A stretch of 64,000 nucleotides of DNA from Streptomyces verrucosisporus. GTDB lineage: Bacteria > Actinomycetota > Actinomycetes > Streptomycetales > Streptomycetaceae. A model generated the notes under the pieces. It was not told the origin of the DNA. It saw only the letters and a list, made by a program, of their open reading frames with translations, and did not search any database. The position numbers and the translations under genes were made by a program. Positions 8,622-17,959 of this stretch are shown in pieces. The number at the start of each line of letters is the position of its first letter. Within the stretch, counting starts at the first letter, position 1. Location of the stretch: positions 1 to 64,000 of the forward strand of contig NZ_JADEYH010000019.1 of assembly GCF_017114865.1 (NCBI RefSeq), in the 5' to 3' direction.

Positions 8622-9707
8622 TCAACCGGACGGCCGATCCCCCGTCTCCCCGTGTACTCCCCAGGGTGGAGGCAGCGGGATCCCGCGGGGCTGGAGCAGC
8701 CAGGTGAAGGCGCCCAGGCCCGCCGGGTCGGTCAGCTCGGCGGCCTCACCGGCGCGCCCCAGCAGCCGTACGTACGCGGCCGGGTCCTGCGACGCCAGGG
8801 CGAGCGGCGGCCGCCCGCCGCTCACGCCCAGGGCGCGCAGCGCCTCGCGCTGGGAGAGCGCCAGCCCCGGGCCGGTCGCCGGGGCGCCGGCGCGCTCGGC
8901 CGCCGCCGCGCACGCGTCGAGGGCGACATGGGCGGTCAGGTCGCACCGGCCGTCGGGGACGGGCCGCACCTCGCGGCCCTCCCGGTAGCCGGTGAGCGTG
9001 CCCAGCGGGGGGCGGGCGGCGCGGGTGTGGGCGTAGTCGACGGCGACGGCCAGCCCGCGGTCCAGGCAGGACACCGCCCGTGCCCAGGCCGCGTCGCGGG
9101 GACCGCCGATCTCCGCGCGCAGCCCCGGCTCGGGCGGCAGCGGCCACCAGCGGTCCAGCCACCGGGCGTCCCCGCCGCTCACCGGCTCGCCCGGGTGCTC
9201 GGTGCCGTCGGCCTCGACCAGGACGTACCGGGGGACGCCGTCCCCGCCGGTCTCGGCGATGTCCAGGGGGACGTCGTCCAGCCACTCGTTGGCGAACAGC
9301 AGCCCGGCCGCGCCGCACGGTGGTTCGGCGGACCAGGCGACGGCCGGGTCGAGTCCTTCCGGCCGGGGAGCGCGTTCGACGGCATGGGGGCGTACCCGGG
9401 CGGCCAGTGAGCCGGGCTGCCCGGACAGCGCCGCCAGTACGCCGGTCAGCAGTTCGCCGCGGCCGGCGCCGTAGTCGATCAGCGCCAGTTCGGCGGGGTG
9501 CCCCAGCACCTCGTCCACGCGCCGCAGCAGCTCGGCCACCGCGCCCGCGAACAGCGGCGAGGCGTGCACGGAGGTGCGGAAGTGGGCGGCGGGGGCGTGG
9601 CGTACGAAGAAGCCCTCCGGGCCGTAGAGCGCCTCCCCGGCCGCCTCCCGCCAGCGTCGCGCGCCCCCCGCCGTTCCTCCTGTCGCCCCCGCCACCCGCC
9701 GTCTCAC
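8622..9707 (-). CDS. MidA/NDUFAF7-type class I SAM-dependent methyltransferase
   Basis: A 361-residue methyltransferase of the MidA (NDUFAF7, DUF185) family. The SAM-binding motif is DYGAGRGELLTGVL, with the family segments FANEWLDDVPLD and AVDYAHTRAARP. In mitochondria NDUFAF7 methylates an arginine of NDUFS2, the homologue of NuoD. Here the gene follows a nuoD paralogue immediately, its GTG start at 9707 overlapping the nuoD stop as GTGA, so the enzyme-substrate pairing may be ancient. A second in-frame GTG at 9695 is an alternative start. The frame is open upstream across nuoD, but that part is a shadow. Function on NuoD here is inferred from context and family. Confidence 0.8.
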   Translation of the reverse strand: MRRRVAGATGGTAGGARRWREAAGEALYGPEGFFVRHAPAAHFRTSVHASPLFAGAVAELLRRVDEVLGHPAELALIDYGAGRGELLTGVLAALSGQPGSLAARVRPHAVERAPRPEGLDPAVAWSAEPPCGAAGLLFANEWLDDVPLDIAETGGDGVPRYVLVEADGTEHPGEPVSGGDARWLDRWWPLPPEPGLRAEIGGPRDAAWARAVSCLDRGLAVAVDYAHTRAARPPLGTLTGYREGREVRPVPDGRCDLTAHVALDACAAAAERAGAPATGPGLALSQREALRALGVSGGRPPLALASQDPAAYVRLLGRAGEAAELTDPAGLGAFTWLLQPRGIPLPPPWGVHGETGDRPSG

Positions 9708-10924
9708 TTGTCGATGTCGCCGACGACGAAGAACATCGACCCCAGGATCGCCACCATGTCGGACACCAGCGTGCCCGGCAGCAGTTCGGAGAGCACCTGG
9801 ACGTTGTTGTACGAGGCCGAGCGGAGCTTGAGCCGGTACGGGGTCTTCTCCCCCTTGGACACCAGGTAGTAGCCGTTGATGCCCAGCGGGTTCTCCGTCC
9901 AGGCGTAGGTGGCGCCCTCCGGGGCCTTGAGCACCTTGGGCAGCCGCTGGTTGACCGGGCCGGGCGGCAGCTCGGCCAGGCGGTCCAGGCAGGCGTCGGC
10001 GAGGTCGAGGGAGTTGCGGGTCTGCTCCAGCAGCACCTCGAAGCGGGCCAGGCAGTCCCCCTCGGGGCGGGTGACGACCCGCAGCACGTCCGCCAGCTCC
10101 CCGTACGCCAGGTAGGGCTCGTCCCGGCGCAGGTCGAAGTCCACGCCGGAGGCGCGGGCGATGGGGCCGCTCACCCCGTACGCGTGGACGGCCTCGGGGG
10201 CGAGCACGCCCACGCCGCGGGTGCGGCCGCGGAAGATCTCGTTGCCCAGGACGAGCCGGTCGTAGATGCCCAGCTTCGCGCGGACGGCGGCCACCGCCTG
10301 CCGGGTGCGGCCGGGCCAGCCCGCCGGGAGGTCCTCCTTCAGGCCGCCGACCCGGTTGAACATGTAGTGGATGCGCCCGCCGGAGACCTCCTCCATGACG
10401 CGCTGGAGGTCCTCGCGCTCGGTGAAGGCGTGGAACATGGGCGTGATGGCGCCCAGCTCCAGCGGATAGGAGCCGAGGAACATCAGGTGGTTGAGGACCC
10501 GGTTCAGCTCCGCCAGCAGGGTGCGCGCCCACACGGCGCGCTCGGGGACCTCCATGCCCAGCATCCGCTCGACGGCCATGACGACGCCGAGTTCGCTGGA
10601 GAAGGCCGACAGCCAGTCGTGGCGGTTGGCCAGGACGATGATCTGCCGGTAGTCGCGCGCCTCGAACAGCTTCTCCGCGCCCCGGTGCATGTAGCCGACC
10701 ACCGGCTCGGCCGAGCCGATCCGCTCCCCGTCCAGTACGAGCCTCAGCCGCAGTACGCCGTGGGTGGAGGGGTGCTGGGGGCCGATGTTGAGCACCATGT
10801 CGGTGCTCTCCGCCGCGCCGCCGACGCCGACGGTGGTCACGGCCGCGGTGTTCCCCCCGGGCCCGGGGCGCTCGGCGGACGCGGCGGGCACGGCGGACTC
10901 GGCGGTGCTACCGGGATCGCTCAT
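9704..10924 (-). CDS. nuoD: Orphan NADH-quinone oxidoreductase subunit D paralogue
   Basis: A 406-residue homologue of complex I subunit D (49-kDa subunit), which borders the N2 iron-sulfur centre and the quinone site. Seen motifs: NIGPQHPSTHGVLRL, GYMHRGAEKLFE, ANRHDWLSAFSSE, LGSYPLELGAITP and a C-terminal MFFVVGDIDK close to the usual DPVMGEVDR-like end. The first 65 residues are a low-complexity extension not typical of NuoD; starts at ATG 10924 or at an internal ATG (MVLNIGPQHP) are both conceivable. No other nuo gene lies nearby, so this is an isolated paralogue (NuoD2-like), coupled to a MidA-type methyltransferase. It may serve an alternative complex I or a separate oxidoreductase. Confidence 0.88.
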   Translation of the reverse strand: MSDPGSTAESAVPAASAERPGPGGNTAAVTTVGVGGAAESTDMVLNIGPQHPSTHGVLRLRLVLDGERIGSAEPVVGYMHRGAEKLFEARDYRQIIVLANRHDWLSAFSSELGVVMAVERMLGMEVPERAVWARTLLAELNRVLNHLMFLGSYPLELGAITPMFHAFTEREDLQRVMEEVSGGRIHYMFNRVGGLKEDLPAGWPGRTRQAVAAVRAKLGIYDRLVLGNEIFRGRTRGVGVLAPEAVHAYGVSGPIARASGVDFDLRRDEPYLAYGELADVLRVVTRPEGDCLARFEVLLEQTRNSLDLADACLDRLAELPPGPVNQRLPKVLKAPEGATYAWTENPLGINGYYLVSKGEKTPYRLKLRSASYNNVQVLSELLPGTLVSDMVAILGSMFFVVGDIDK

Positions 10925-11024
10925 GGCTCTCAGTCTGGCAGCTCCGCCGGGAGGAGCGCCGCCCTCTCCCCTCTCCTCCCCGCGGCGGATACGCACTGTC
11001 ACCACCGCCGCCTACCCTTGCCGT

Positions 11025-11567
11025 ATGAGTCAGCTGACAGGGGGATCGTCCGGCGGGGAGGCCGGGCGGGCCGGACACGCCGGGGAGGCCGGGAGGCCCG
11101 AGGACGCCGGGCGGTGGCGCGGCGTCGAGCGCGGGCTGCTGCGGATGCGCAGGACGCTGCTGACGGCCGTGTCCGTGCCGCTCGTCGCGGTGCTGGGCCC
11201 GGTCCTGTGGCTGGCCGCCGGTCCGTGGTGGGCCGTGCTCGCCGCGGCGCCGGCGGCGGTCGCGCTGTGGGGATGGGGGGCGATCGCCCGCAACTGGGCC
11301 TCCTGGCGGTACTCCGAGCGCGACGACGACCTGCTGATCGAACGCGGGGTGGTGTGGCGCGGGCTGACCGTCGTGCCCTACGGCCGGATGCAGCTGGTGG
11401 AGGTCACCTCGGGGCCGCTGGAGCGGCACTTCGGGCTGGCCCGGGTGCAACTGCACACCGCCGCGGCGACGACCGACGCACACATACCCGGACTCGCCCC
11501 CGAGGAGGCCGAGCGGCTGCGCGAACGGCTCACCGAGCTGGGCGAGGCCCGTTCGGCGGGGCTGTGA
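11025..11567 (+). CDS. Bacterial PH-domain membrane protein (YdbS-like)
   Basis: A 180-residue membrane protein of the bPH_2 (YdbS) family. A hydrophilic 35-residue N-terminus leads into two membrane spans at about residues 46-85 (VSVPLVAVLGPVLWLAAGPWW and AVLAAAPAAVALWGW), followed by one PH-like domain with ERGVVWRGLTVVPYGRMQLVEV and ARVQLHTAAATTDAHIPGL. It is followed 25 bp later by the larger bPH protein, the usual YdbS-YdbT pair. The ATG at 11025 has a TACCCT -10-like hexamer at 11012-11017 and no ribosome site, pointing to leaderless transcription. Function in the envelope is not established. Confidence 0.85.
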   Translation: MSQLTGGSSGGEAGRAGHAGEAGRPEDAGRWRGVERGLLRMRRTLLTAVSVPLVAVLGPVLWLAAGPWWAVLAAAPAAVALWGWGAIARNWASWRYSERDDDLLIERGVVWRGLTVVPYGRMQLVEVTSGPLERHFGLARVQLHTAAATTDAHIPGLAPEEAERLRERLTELGEARSAGL

Positions 11568-11592
11568 CGGGCCCGGCCGCGAGGGGGTTGTG

Positions 11593-12909
11593 ATGGCACT
11601 GCTCCAGCGCCCCGAGGGCAGGCGGCTGCACCCGGTCACCCCGTGGCGGCGTGCGTGGGCGCCGATGGCCGCGCTGTTCGCCTTCGCCGCGCAGGACCCG
11701 GAGCGGGCCCGGCAGGGCGTGGAGTCCCTGACGGCCGGCCGGCTGCTGGCGGTCCTCGCGCTGCTGCTGCCGGCGGCGGCCGCGTACGGCTTCCTGTCCT
11801 GGTGGATGACGAGCTACACGGTCACCGAGACGGAGCTGCGCATCCGCACCGGCCTGCTGTTCCGGCGCGTGGCCCACATCCGTCTGGACCGCCTCCAGGC
11901 GATCGACGTGGGGCGCCCCCTGCTGGCCCGTGTTGTGGGCGTGGCCAAGCTCAAGCTGGACGTGGTCGGCACGGACAAGAAGGACGAGCTGGCGTTCCTG
12001 GGCGAGCGGGACGCCGTCGCGCTCCGCGCCGAGCTGCTGGCGCGGGCCGCGGGGATGGCGCCCGAGGCGGCCGCGGAGGTGGGCGAGGCGCCCGCCCGGG
12101 AGCTGGTGCGGGTCGGCACGCGGATGCTGGTGGTCTCACTGCTGCTGCTCGGCAGCGTCTGGGGCTCGCTGGCCGCGGCGCTGGCGGTGCCCTTGCTGAT
12201 CTGGTGGGCGAGCGGCAGCCTCTGGCCCGCCCTGGCGGTGGCGGTGCCGCTGCTCAGCGGTGTGTGGCGCAGCGGTGTGGGCCGTTTCCTCACCGAGTTC
12301 GACTGGGTCGTCGCCGAGTCACCGGACGGGATACGGCTGGACCACGGGCTGCTGGACCGCGCCCACGCCACCGTCCCGCCCGGCCGTGTCCAGGCCGTCC
12401 GGATCGTCGAGCCGTGGCTGTGGCGGCGGCGCGGCTGGGTCCGGGTGGAGCTGGACGTGGCCGCCGGGGGCAACGAGGGCGGCCTGCTGCTGCCGGTCGC
12501 CACCCGCGAGACGGCCCGGGGCGTACTGGCACGGGTGCTTCCCGGCCTCGACCCGGCCGAGGCGGCGGCGTCCCTGGTCCCGGTGCCGCGCCGGGCCCGC
12601 TGGGTCGTCCCGCTGTGGTGGCGGGGATACCGCCACGGGGTGACGCAGACGGTGTTCGCCTCCCGCAAGGGGCTGCTGTGCCGCACGCTGTCGCTGGTCC
12701 CGCACGCCAAGGTGCAGAGCGTCCGTCTCACCCAGGGCCCCTGGGAGCGGGCCTTCAAACTGGCGGACGTCCACGTCGACCACGGCGCGAACGGCACGGT
12801 GGCGGCCCGGCTGCGGGCGGTGGAGGAGGCCCGTGCGGTGGTGGCCGCCCAGGCGGGGCGCTCCCGCACCGGGCGCCGCCGGGCGCGCCCGGAGCGCTGG
12901 CTCACGTAG
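11593..12909 (+). CDS. Triple bacterial PH-domain membrane protein (YdbT-like)
   Basis: A 438-residue membrane protein with repeated bPH_2 units: the pattern 'tyr/thr-val-thr-glu ... arg-ile-arg-thr-gly-leu-leu ... leu-asp-arg-leu-gln' near residues 75-115, a second unit near RLDHGLLDRAHATVPPGRVQAV, and a third near FASRKGLLCRTLSLVPHAKVQSV. Hydrophobic pairs sit at about 45-70 and 170-215. GAGGGGG precedes the ATG at 11593 by 5 bases; the GTG one codon earlier is less well placed. It pairs with the YdbS-like protein just upstream. In Bacillus this pair influences resistance to membrane-active agents, but that role is not shown here. Confidence 0.88.
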   Translation: MALLQRPEGRRLHPVTPWRRAWAPMAALFAFAAQDPERARQGVESLTAGRLLAVLALLLPAAAAYGFLSWWMTSYTVTETELRIRTGLLFRRVAHIRLDRLQAIDVGRPLLARVVGVAKLKLDVVGTDKKDELAFLGERDAVALRAELLARAAGMAPEAAAEVGEAPARELVRVGTRMLVVSLLLLGSVWGSLAAALAVPLLIWWASGSLWPALAVAVPLLSGVWRSGVGRFLTEFDWVVAESPDGIRLDHGLLDRAHATVPPGRVQAVRIVEPWLWRRRGWVRVELDVAAGGNEGGLLLPVATRETARGVLARVLPGLDPAEAAASLVPVPRRARWVVPLWWRGYRHGVTQTVFASRKGLLCRTLSLVPHAKVQSVRLTQGPWERAFKLADVHVDHGANGTVAARLRAVEEARAVVAAQAGRSRTGRRRARPERWLT

Positions 12910-12959
12910 GCGCGCCGGACGGGCGCGCGAGAGGCGCGAGAGGCAAGGGGGCCGGCGGA

Positions 12960-14207
12960 TCAGGCTGACCGGGCGCGGCGCAGGCCCCTGACCAGCCCCG
13001 CCGTCCGCGGCGTGCCGCCCGCTCCCCTGCCACCGGCCCCCTTGCCACCGGCCCCCTTGCCGCCGTCTCCGGCCGTGGGAGCGGAGCCCCCGTCCTCGCT
13101 CTCGTCCTCGCCGGGCTCGCCCAGGTCGATGACCTTGCCCGCGACGGCGGGCGGGGGAGTCCGGGCCGGGACCTCGGGGGCTGTGCCGGGAACGGGGGCG
13201 TCACCGGGGTCGCCCGGGCGGGCCGGGTCGTCCTCCTGGTCGGAGGACGGTCCGGCCGCGGGGCTCTGCGTCCCCGGCGTCCTGCGCCGCTTCCGGGTGC
13301 CCTGGGTGCCGAAGAAGTCGAATCCGCCGCGCCTGGGGGTGCCGCTCCCGCGGCCTTCGGAGCTCTGCCTCTGCCCGTGCGGCTCCCCCGCCCCCGCCGT
13401 ACCGCTCTGCCGCGGCCGCGGTGCCTGCCGCGCCGCCTGCTCCGGCGGGGCCTGCCGGGGCTGCTCGCCCCGCTGGGGCTGCCGGCCCTGCCCAGCCTGC
13501 CGGGCCTGCTGGGCCTGCTGGGCCTGCTGGGAAGGAGCGCCCGGCTCCGGAGCCGGTACGGCCGCGGCCCCGTCCCGCATCTCCCCCGCCTCGCGCTCCG
13601 CGCGCTCCCGCTGCCGGGCGGCGTTGAGCCGCAGCCGCCTGAGCGCCTCGTCCGCCTGGAGGTAGGTGAGGGGTGTGGGCGCGCCGGACGCCCTGCGGTG
13701 GTCGGCGGCCCCGGTGGTGAGCGCCTTCGCGGGCCCGGCGGTCTCCAGGGCCAGCTGCCGCCGCCCTTCCAGGGCGCTGGCCCGCTCGGTCTCGGCGGTG
13801 GCGTACCGGCGCAGCAGCGCGGCATGCTCGGTGCGCAGCCTCTCCAGCTCGGCGCGCTTGCTCCGGAGCGTGTCCTCCGCCTTCCGGCGGATCTCCAGGG
13901 ACTCCTCCAGCTCGGTCTCCAGCTCGGCCTGGCGTTCCTCGGCCCGCCACTCGGCCGTGGCCCTGGCCGCCCTGACCTCGCCGACCCGTCGGCCGGCCTC
14001 GCGGTCCCACCGCCGCAGCAGCACGGCCCCGGTGACGGCGGCCGCCGCGGCCGCGGCGGCCAGGAGGCGCAGTGTCACCGCCTCCGTATCGCCCACGTCG
14101 CCGACCAGCCAGGAGACCGCCGCGCTGACGAGCGCGGCGGCCACCACGGCGGACGGCGCGAGCATCCGGTGCAGGGGCGGCGCGTGGCGGTGGCGTCCTC
14201 GTGGCAT
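12960..14207 (-). CDS. Membrane-anchored coiled-coil protein with low-complexity tail
   Basis: A 415-residue protein of unknown function. Residues 18-35 and 47-66 are two hydrophobic helices (the second almost pure Ala/Val/Leu), followed by a long charged coiled coil of about residues 70-165 rich in Glu, Arg and Leu (RAEERQAELETELEESLEIR). The remainder is low-complexity: Gln/Ala repeats near residue 225, an Arg/Lys patch, and GGKGAGG repeats near the end. It looks like a cytoplasmic scaffold tethered to the membrane. ATG 14207 starts without a good ribosome site. It is divergent from egtA; the 234-bp spacer holds an overlapping inverted repeat at 14352-14376. Confidence 0.6.
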   Translation of the reverse strand: MPRGRHRHAPPLHRMLAPSAVVAAALVSAAVSWLVGDVGDTEAVTLRLLAAAAAAAAVTGAVLLRRWDREAGRRVGEVRAARATAEWRAEERQAELETELEESLEIRRKAEDTLRSKRAELERLRTEHAALLRRYATAETERASALEGRRQLALETAGPAKALTTGAADHRRASGAPTPLTYLQADEALRRLRLNAARQRERAEREAGEMRDGAAAVPAPEPGAPSQQAQQAQQARQAGQGRQPQRGEQPRQAPPEQAARQAPRPRQSGTAGAGEPHGQRQSSEGRGSGTPRRGGFDFFGTQGTRKRRRTPGTQSPAAGPSSDQEDDPARPGDPGDAPVPGTAPEVPARTPPPAVAGKVIDLGEPGEDESEDGGSAPTAGDGGKGAGGKGAGGRGAGGTPRTAGLVRGLRRARSA

Positions 14208-14441
14208 GGCCTGGAATTTACCCTGTGCGCCGCCTCCGGAGAGGTCTCCGTCCGTATTCGTTGTGCGTTCGCAGTCCAACCGAATGCCGTGGCTTACCGG
14301 ACCGCGCTCGCGGGTACGGGCGGACAGCGAGCAGACGGCCACGCCACAGCCGTCCGCCCGTCCTTGCAAGGCGGACGTCCCGGACGACACCGGCAGGGTG
14401 ATTGCGCGCGGTACCGGCCGCATCCGAGGAGGCAGGGCCCC

Positions 14442-15737
14442 ATGGCGTACGGAGAACCGGACGAGAGCGGCGGGAGCGGACTGCTGACCGAGGACGCCGC
14501 CGAGGCGCGGATCGCGGAGAGATGCTTCAGAACCGGTCCTCCCCGCCGCGTCGGCGTGGAACTGGAGTGGCTGGTACACGACCGGGACGACCCACGAAGC
14601 GCCCTGTCGGCCGAGCGCCTCACCGGCGCCGTGGCCCCACTGGAGCCGCCCGGCGGCCTGCCGGGCGGGAGCGCGCTGACCCGCGAGCCGGGCGGGCAGC
14701 TCGAACTCAGCTCCGCCCCGGCCGACTCCCTGAACGAGTGTCTGGCGGCCGTGGCGGCCGATCTGGAGGTCCTGCGGCAGGCCGTGGAGTCGTCCGGACT
14801 GCGGCTCGTCGGCCGCGGTGTGGACGACATCCGCCCGCTCGGCCGGGTGCTGGACCATCCCCGGTACCGGGCGATGGAGTCCTTCTTCGCCCGTTCGGGC
14901 CCGTGGGGCCGGGTGATGATGTGCGGGACCGCGTCGGTCCAGGTGTCCCTGGACTCCGGTGACGACACCGCGGACACCTCGGGTTTCCGCCTCCGCTGGG
15001 AACTGGCACACCGCCTCGGCCCGGTGCTGGTGGCGGCCTTCGCCAACTCCCCGTTCTGGCGGGGCCGCCCCTCGGGCTGGCGCTCGACCAGGCAGGCGGT
15101 CTGGGCACGCCTCGACCCGGGCCGCACCCGCACACCACGCGGCGGCGACCCCCGTACGGCCTGGGCCCGCTACGCGCTGGACGCGGAGCTGATGTGCCTG
15201 CGCCGCTCCGGTACCGACTGGGCGGCGCCGCCGGGGCTGAGCTTCCGCGCCTGGCTGCGTGATCCGCGCGGGGAGCGGCCTCCCACCGCCGGGGACCTGG
15301 ACTACCACCTCAGCACGCTGTTCCCGCCCGTCCGACCGCGTGGCTGGCTGGAACTGCGGATGATCGACGCCCAGCCCGGTGACGGCTGGATCGTACCGAC
15401 CGCGGTCGCCGCCGCCCTGCTGGACGATCCCCTCGCCGCCGACGCCGCGCTCGCGGCCACCGAGTCCCTCGCCCCGCCCGGGGAACCGCCCGCCACGGCC
15501 GTGTGGCTGCGCGCGGCCCGGCTCGGCCCCGCCGCTCCGGAACTGGGCAAGGCCGTACGGGCCTGTTTCACCGCCGCCGAGGCCGCCCTGGCCCGGGCCC
15601 GGGTGTCCGCCGGGGTGCGCGACGCCGTGGACCGCTTCGCCGAGCGCTACGCGGACCGCGACCGCTGCCCCGCCGACGACCTGCTGGACACCGTCCGCCG
15701 GAACACGGCGGCCGCACACCGGAAGGAGACGAAGTGA
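14442..15737 (+). CDS. egtA: Glutamate-cysteine ligase EgtA (ergothioneine biosynthesis)
   Basis: ATP-dependent ligase making gamma-glutamylcysteine, the sulfur donor used by EgtB. The 431-residue protein shows the GCS2-like signature GVELEWLVHD near residue 40, ALTREPGGQLELSSAP, MCGTASVQVSLD and the LDYHLSTLFPPVRPRGWLELRMID block typical of EgtA. ATG 14442 follows AGGAGG at 14427-14432. It is first in egtABCD, with the stop overlapping egtB as GTGA. The frame is open much further upstream but the preceding part is a shadow of the divergent coiled-coil gene. Confidence 0.93.
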   Translation: MAYGEPDESGGSGLLTEDAAEARIAERCFRTGPPRRVGVELEWLVHDRDDPRSALSAERLTGAVAPLEPPGGLPGGSALTREPGGQLELSSAPADSLNECLAAVAADLEVLRQAVESSGLRLVGRGVDDIRPLGRVLDHPRYRAMESFFARSGPWGRVMMCGTASVQVSLDSGDDTADTSGFRLRWELAHRLGPVLVAAFANSPFWRGRPSGWRSTRQAVWARLDPGRTRTPRGGDPRTAWARYALDAELMCLRRSGTDWAAPPGLSFRAWLRDPRGERPPTAGDLDYHLSTLFPPVRPRGWLELRMIDAQPGDGWIVPTAVAAALLDDPLAADAALAATESLAPPGEPPATAVWLRAARLGPAAPELGKAVRACFTAAEAALARARVSAGVRDAVDRFAERYADRDRCPADDLLDTVRRNTAAAHRKETK

Positions 15738-17143
15738 AACACGACCACGGCGGCCCCGCCGGCGCCACGGCGACCGCCGCCACCGCCCAGGCCGCTTCCC
15801 CGCCCGAAACCGATGTGCGGGCCCGGGCACTGGAGGCACTCGGGGCCGCGCGGCGCAGGACACTGGCCCTGACCGACTGCCTCGACGACGAGGAGCTGAT
15901 GGCCCAGCACTCGCCCCTGATGTCCCCGCTGGTCTGGGACCTGACCCATGTGGGCAACCAGGAGGAGATCTGGCTGCTGCGCGAGGTCGGCGGCCGGGAG
16001 CCGCTACGCGCCGACCTCGATCCGCTCTACGACGCCTTCCGCAACCCCCGCGCCGACCGCCCGGCGCTGCCCCTGCTGCGCCCGCCGGAGGCCCGGCGCT
16101 ACATCACCGAGGTGCGCGAGCGGGTGCTGGGGGTACTGGCCGAGTCCCCGTTGGAGGGCTCGCCCCTGCTGGAGAACGCCTTCGTCTTCGGCATGACCGC
16201 CCAGCACGAGCAGCAGCACTGCGAGACGATGCTGGCCACCCACCAGCTGCGCCGGGGCCCCGCGGTACTCGACGCCCCCGCGCCGCCGGCGGCTCCCGCC
16301 GGCGGCGCGGACCTGCCGCGCGAGGTACTGGTGCCCGGCGGCACGTTCACCATGGGCACCTCCACCGATCCCTGGGCGCTGGACAACGAACGGCCCGGTC
16401 ACACCGTGGACGTGCCCGCCTTCCATCTGGACACCGTCCCGGTCACCTGCGGCGCGTACCAGGAGTTCATCGACGACGGCGGATACGGCGACCCCCGCTG
16501 GTGGACTTTGGAGGGCTGGACGTACCGGCGGGAGGCGGGGCTGTCCGCCCCGCTGTTCTGGGAACGCCGCGACGGCGTCTGGCTGCGCCGCCGCTTCGGC
16601 CGCACCGAACCGGTGCCGCCCGACGGGCCCGTGATGCACGTGTGCTGGTACGAGGCCGACGCGTACGCCCGTTGGGCGGGCCGCCGGCTGCCCACCGAGG
16701 CCGAGTGGGAGAAGGCCGCCCGCCATGATCCGGCCACCGGCCGTTCGCTGCGTCATCCCTGGGGGGACGCCGAGCCGACCCCTGAGCTGGCCAATCTCGG
16801 CCAGTGGCACCTGCGGCCCGCTCCGGCCGGTGCGTATCCCTCGGGGGCCGCGCCGTGCGGGGCGCGGCAACTGCTCGGCGACGTGTGGGAGTGGACATCC
16901 TCCGACTTCACCGGCTACCCCGGCTTCGCCGCCTTCCCTTACCGGGAGTACTCCGCGGTGTTCTTCCCCGGTGGGCCGGGCGGACCTGCCGGGTACAAGG
17001 TGCTGCGCGGTGGCTCCTTCGCCGCGCACCCGGTCGCCTGCCGCGGCACCTTCCGCAACTGGGACCTCCCCGTCCGGCGGCAGATCTTCTGCGGTTTCCG
17101 CACCGCCCGGGATGCCGCCCCCGCGGAAGACGGAGGCCGGTAG
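15734..17143 (+). CDS. egtB: Hercynine oxygenase EgtB (sulfoxide synthase)
   Basis: Non-haem iron sulfoxide synthase joining hercynine and gamma-glutamylcysteine with O2. The 469-residue protein has an N-terminal DinB-like four-helix domain with iron ligands in WDLTHVGNQEE and TAQHEQQHCETM (HxxxH), and a C-terminal formylglycine-generating-enzyme fold with LVPGGTFTMG, GRRLPTEAEWEKAAR, GDVWEWTSSDF and KVLRGGSF. The first 26 residues are Ala/Thr-rich and dispensable-looking. The GTG start at 15734 overlaps the egtA stop. The egtC ATG begins immediately after its TAG stop, so translation is coupled throughout the operon. Confidence 0.95.
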   Translation: MKHDHGGPAGATATAATAQAASPPETDVRARALEALGAARRRTLALTDCLDDEELMAQHSPLMSPLVWDLTHVGNQEEIWLLREVGGREPLRADLDPLYDAFRNPRADRPALPLLRPPEARRYITEVRERVLGVLAESPLEGSPLLENAFVFGMTAQHEQQHCETMLATHQLRRGPAVLDAPAPPAAPAGGADLPREVLVPGGTFTMGTSTDPWALDNERPGHTVDVPAFHLDTVPVTCGAYQEFIDDGGYGDPRWWTLEGWTYRREAGLSAPLFWERRDGVWLRRRFGRTEPVPPDGPVMHVCWYEADAYARWAGRRLPTEAEWEKAARHDPATGRSLRHPWGDAEPTPELANLGQWHLRPAPAGAYPSGAAPCGARQLLGDVWEWTSSDFTGYPGFAAFPYREYSAVFFPGGPGGPAGYKVLRGGSFAAHPVACRGTFRNWDLPVRRQIFCGFRTARDAAPAEDGGR

Positions 17144-17959
17144 ATGTGCCGCCATCTGGCCTATCTGGGCCCCCCGCTGAGTCTGCGCGAGCTGCTGGTC
17201 GACCCGCCCGGGGGCCTGTACACCCAGTCCTGGGCCCCTCGCAGACAGCGGTACGGCACCGTCAACGCCGACGGTTTCGGCATCGGCTGGTATCCGGAGG
17301 ACGGGGCGCCGCCCGCGCGCTACCGGCGTGCGGTGCCGGTGTGGGCCGACGGCAACCTGACCGACCTGGCCCGTACCGTGCGCAGTGGCGCGGTGCTGGC
17401 GGCGGTCCGCTCGGCCACGCCGGGCACCACCCAGGACGAGTCGGCCGCGGCGCCGTACCGGGACGGGCGGTGGCTGTTCAGCCACAACGGCGCCGTACCC
17501 GACTGGCCCCGGGCGCTGACCGGGCTCGTGGGGGACCTGACGGCCGCGGACCTGCTGGCGGTGGAGTCCCGCTGCGACTCCGCACTGCTGTGGCTCCTGG
17601 TGTGCCACCGCCTGCGGGCCGGGCGGTCCGCCGGGCCGGCGCTGGCCGACGTCGCCGCGCGGACCGCGCGGGCGTGCCCGGAGGCACGGGTGAACCTGCT
17701 CCTCACCGACGGCCGGAGCATCACCGCGACCCGTTGCGGCGACACCCTGTGGTACCGCACGGCGCCCGGTGCCGTGCTCGTCGCATCCGAGCCCTCCGGT
17801 CCGTCGGGCGGGGAACCTTCCGGCGGGGGCGGCTGGCGGGAGGTCCCCGAGTACTCCCTGCTTCGGGCCACGGCGGAGAGCGTCGAGATCACCCCGCTGC
17901 CCGCCACGCCCGCTCCCCGCCCCGCCCCTCCCCCGTCCGAGAGGATGCCCACCGCATGA
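17144..17959 (+). CDS. egtC: Gamma-glutamyl hercynylcysteine sulfoxide hydrolase EgtC
   Basis: Class II glutamine-amidotransferase-like hydrolase that removes the glutamyl group from the EgtB product. After Met removal the N-terminal nucleophile is Cys2 (MCRHLAYLGPPLSL). Further Ntn-hydrolase features are NADGFGIGWY, AAVRSATPGT and RWLFSHNGAVPDW. Length is 271 residues including a Pro-rich, poorly conserved tail. It starts directly after the egtB stop and its own stop overlaps the egtD start as ATGA, leaving no space for independent transcription. Confidence 0.94.
   Translation: MCRHLAYLGPPLSLRELLVDPPGGLYTQSWAPRRQRYGTVNADGFGIGWYPEDGAPPARYRRAVPVWADGNLTDLARTVRSGAVLAAVRSATPGTTQDESAAAPYRDGRWLFSHNGAVPDWPRALTGLVGDLTAADLLAVESRCDSALLWLLVCHRLRAGRSAGPALADVAARTARACPEARVNLLLTDGRSITATRCGDTLWYRTAPGAVLVASEPSGPSGGEPSGGGGWREVPEYSLLRATAESVEITPLPATPAPRPAPPPSERMPTA

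Noticed and set aside
13012..13665. Plus-strand frame opposite the coiled-coil protein gene
   Set aside because: Ala/Pro low-complexity shadow of the minus-strand gene; it shows no ribosome site and no recognisable domain.
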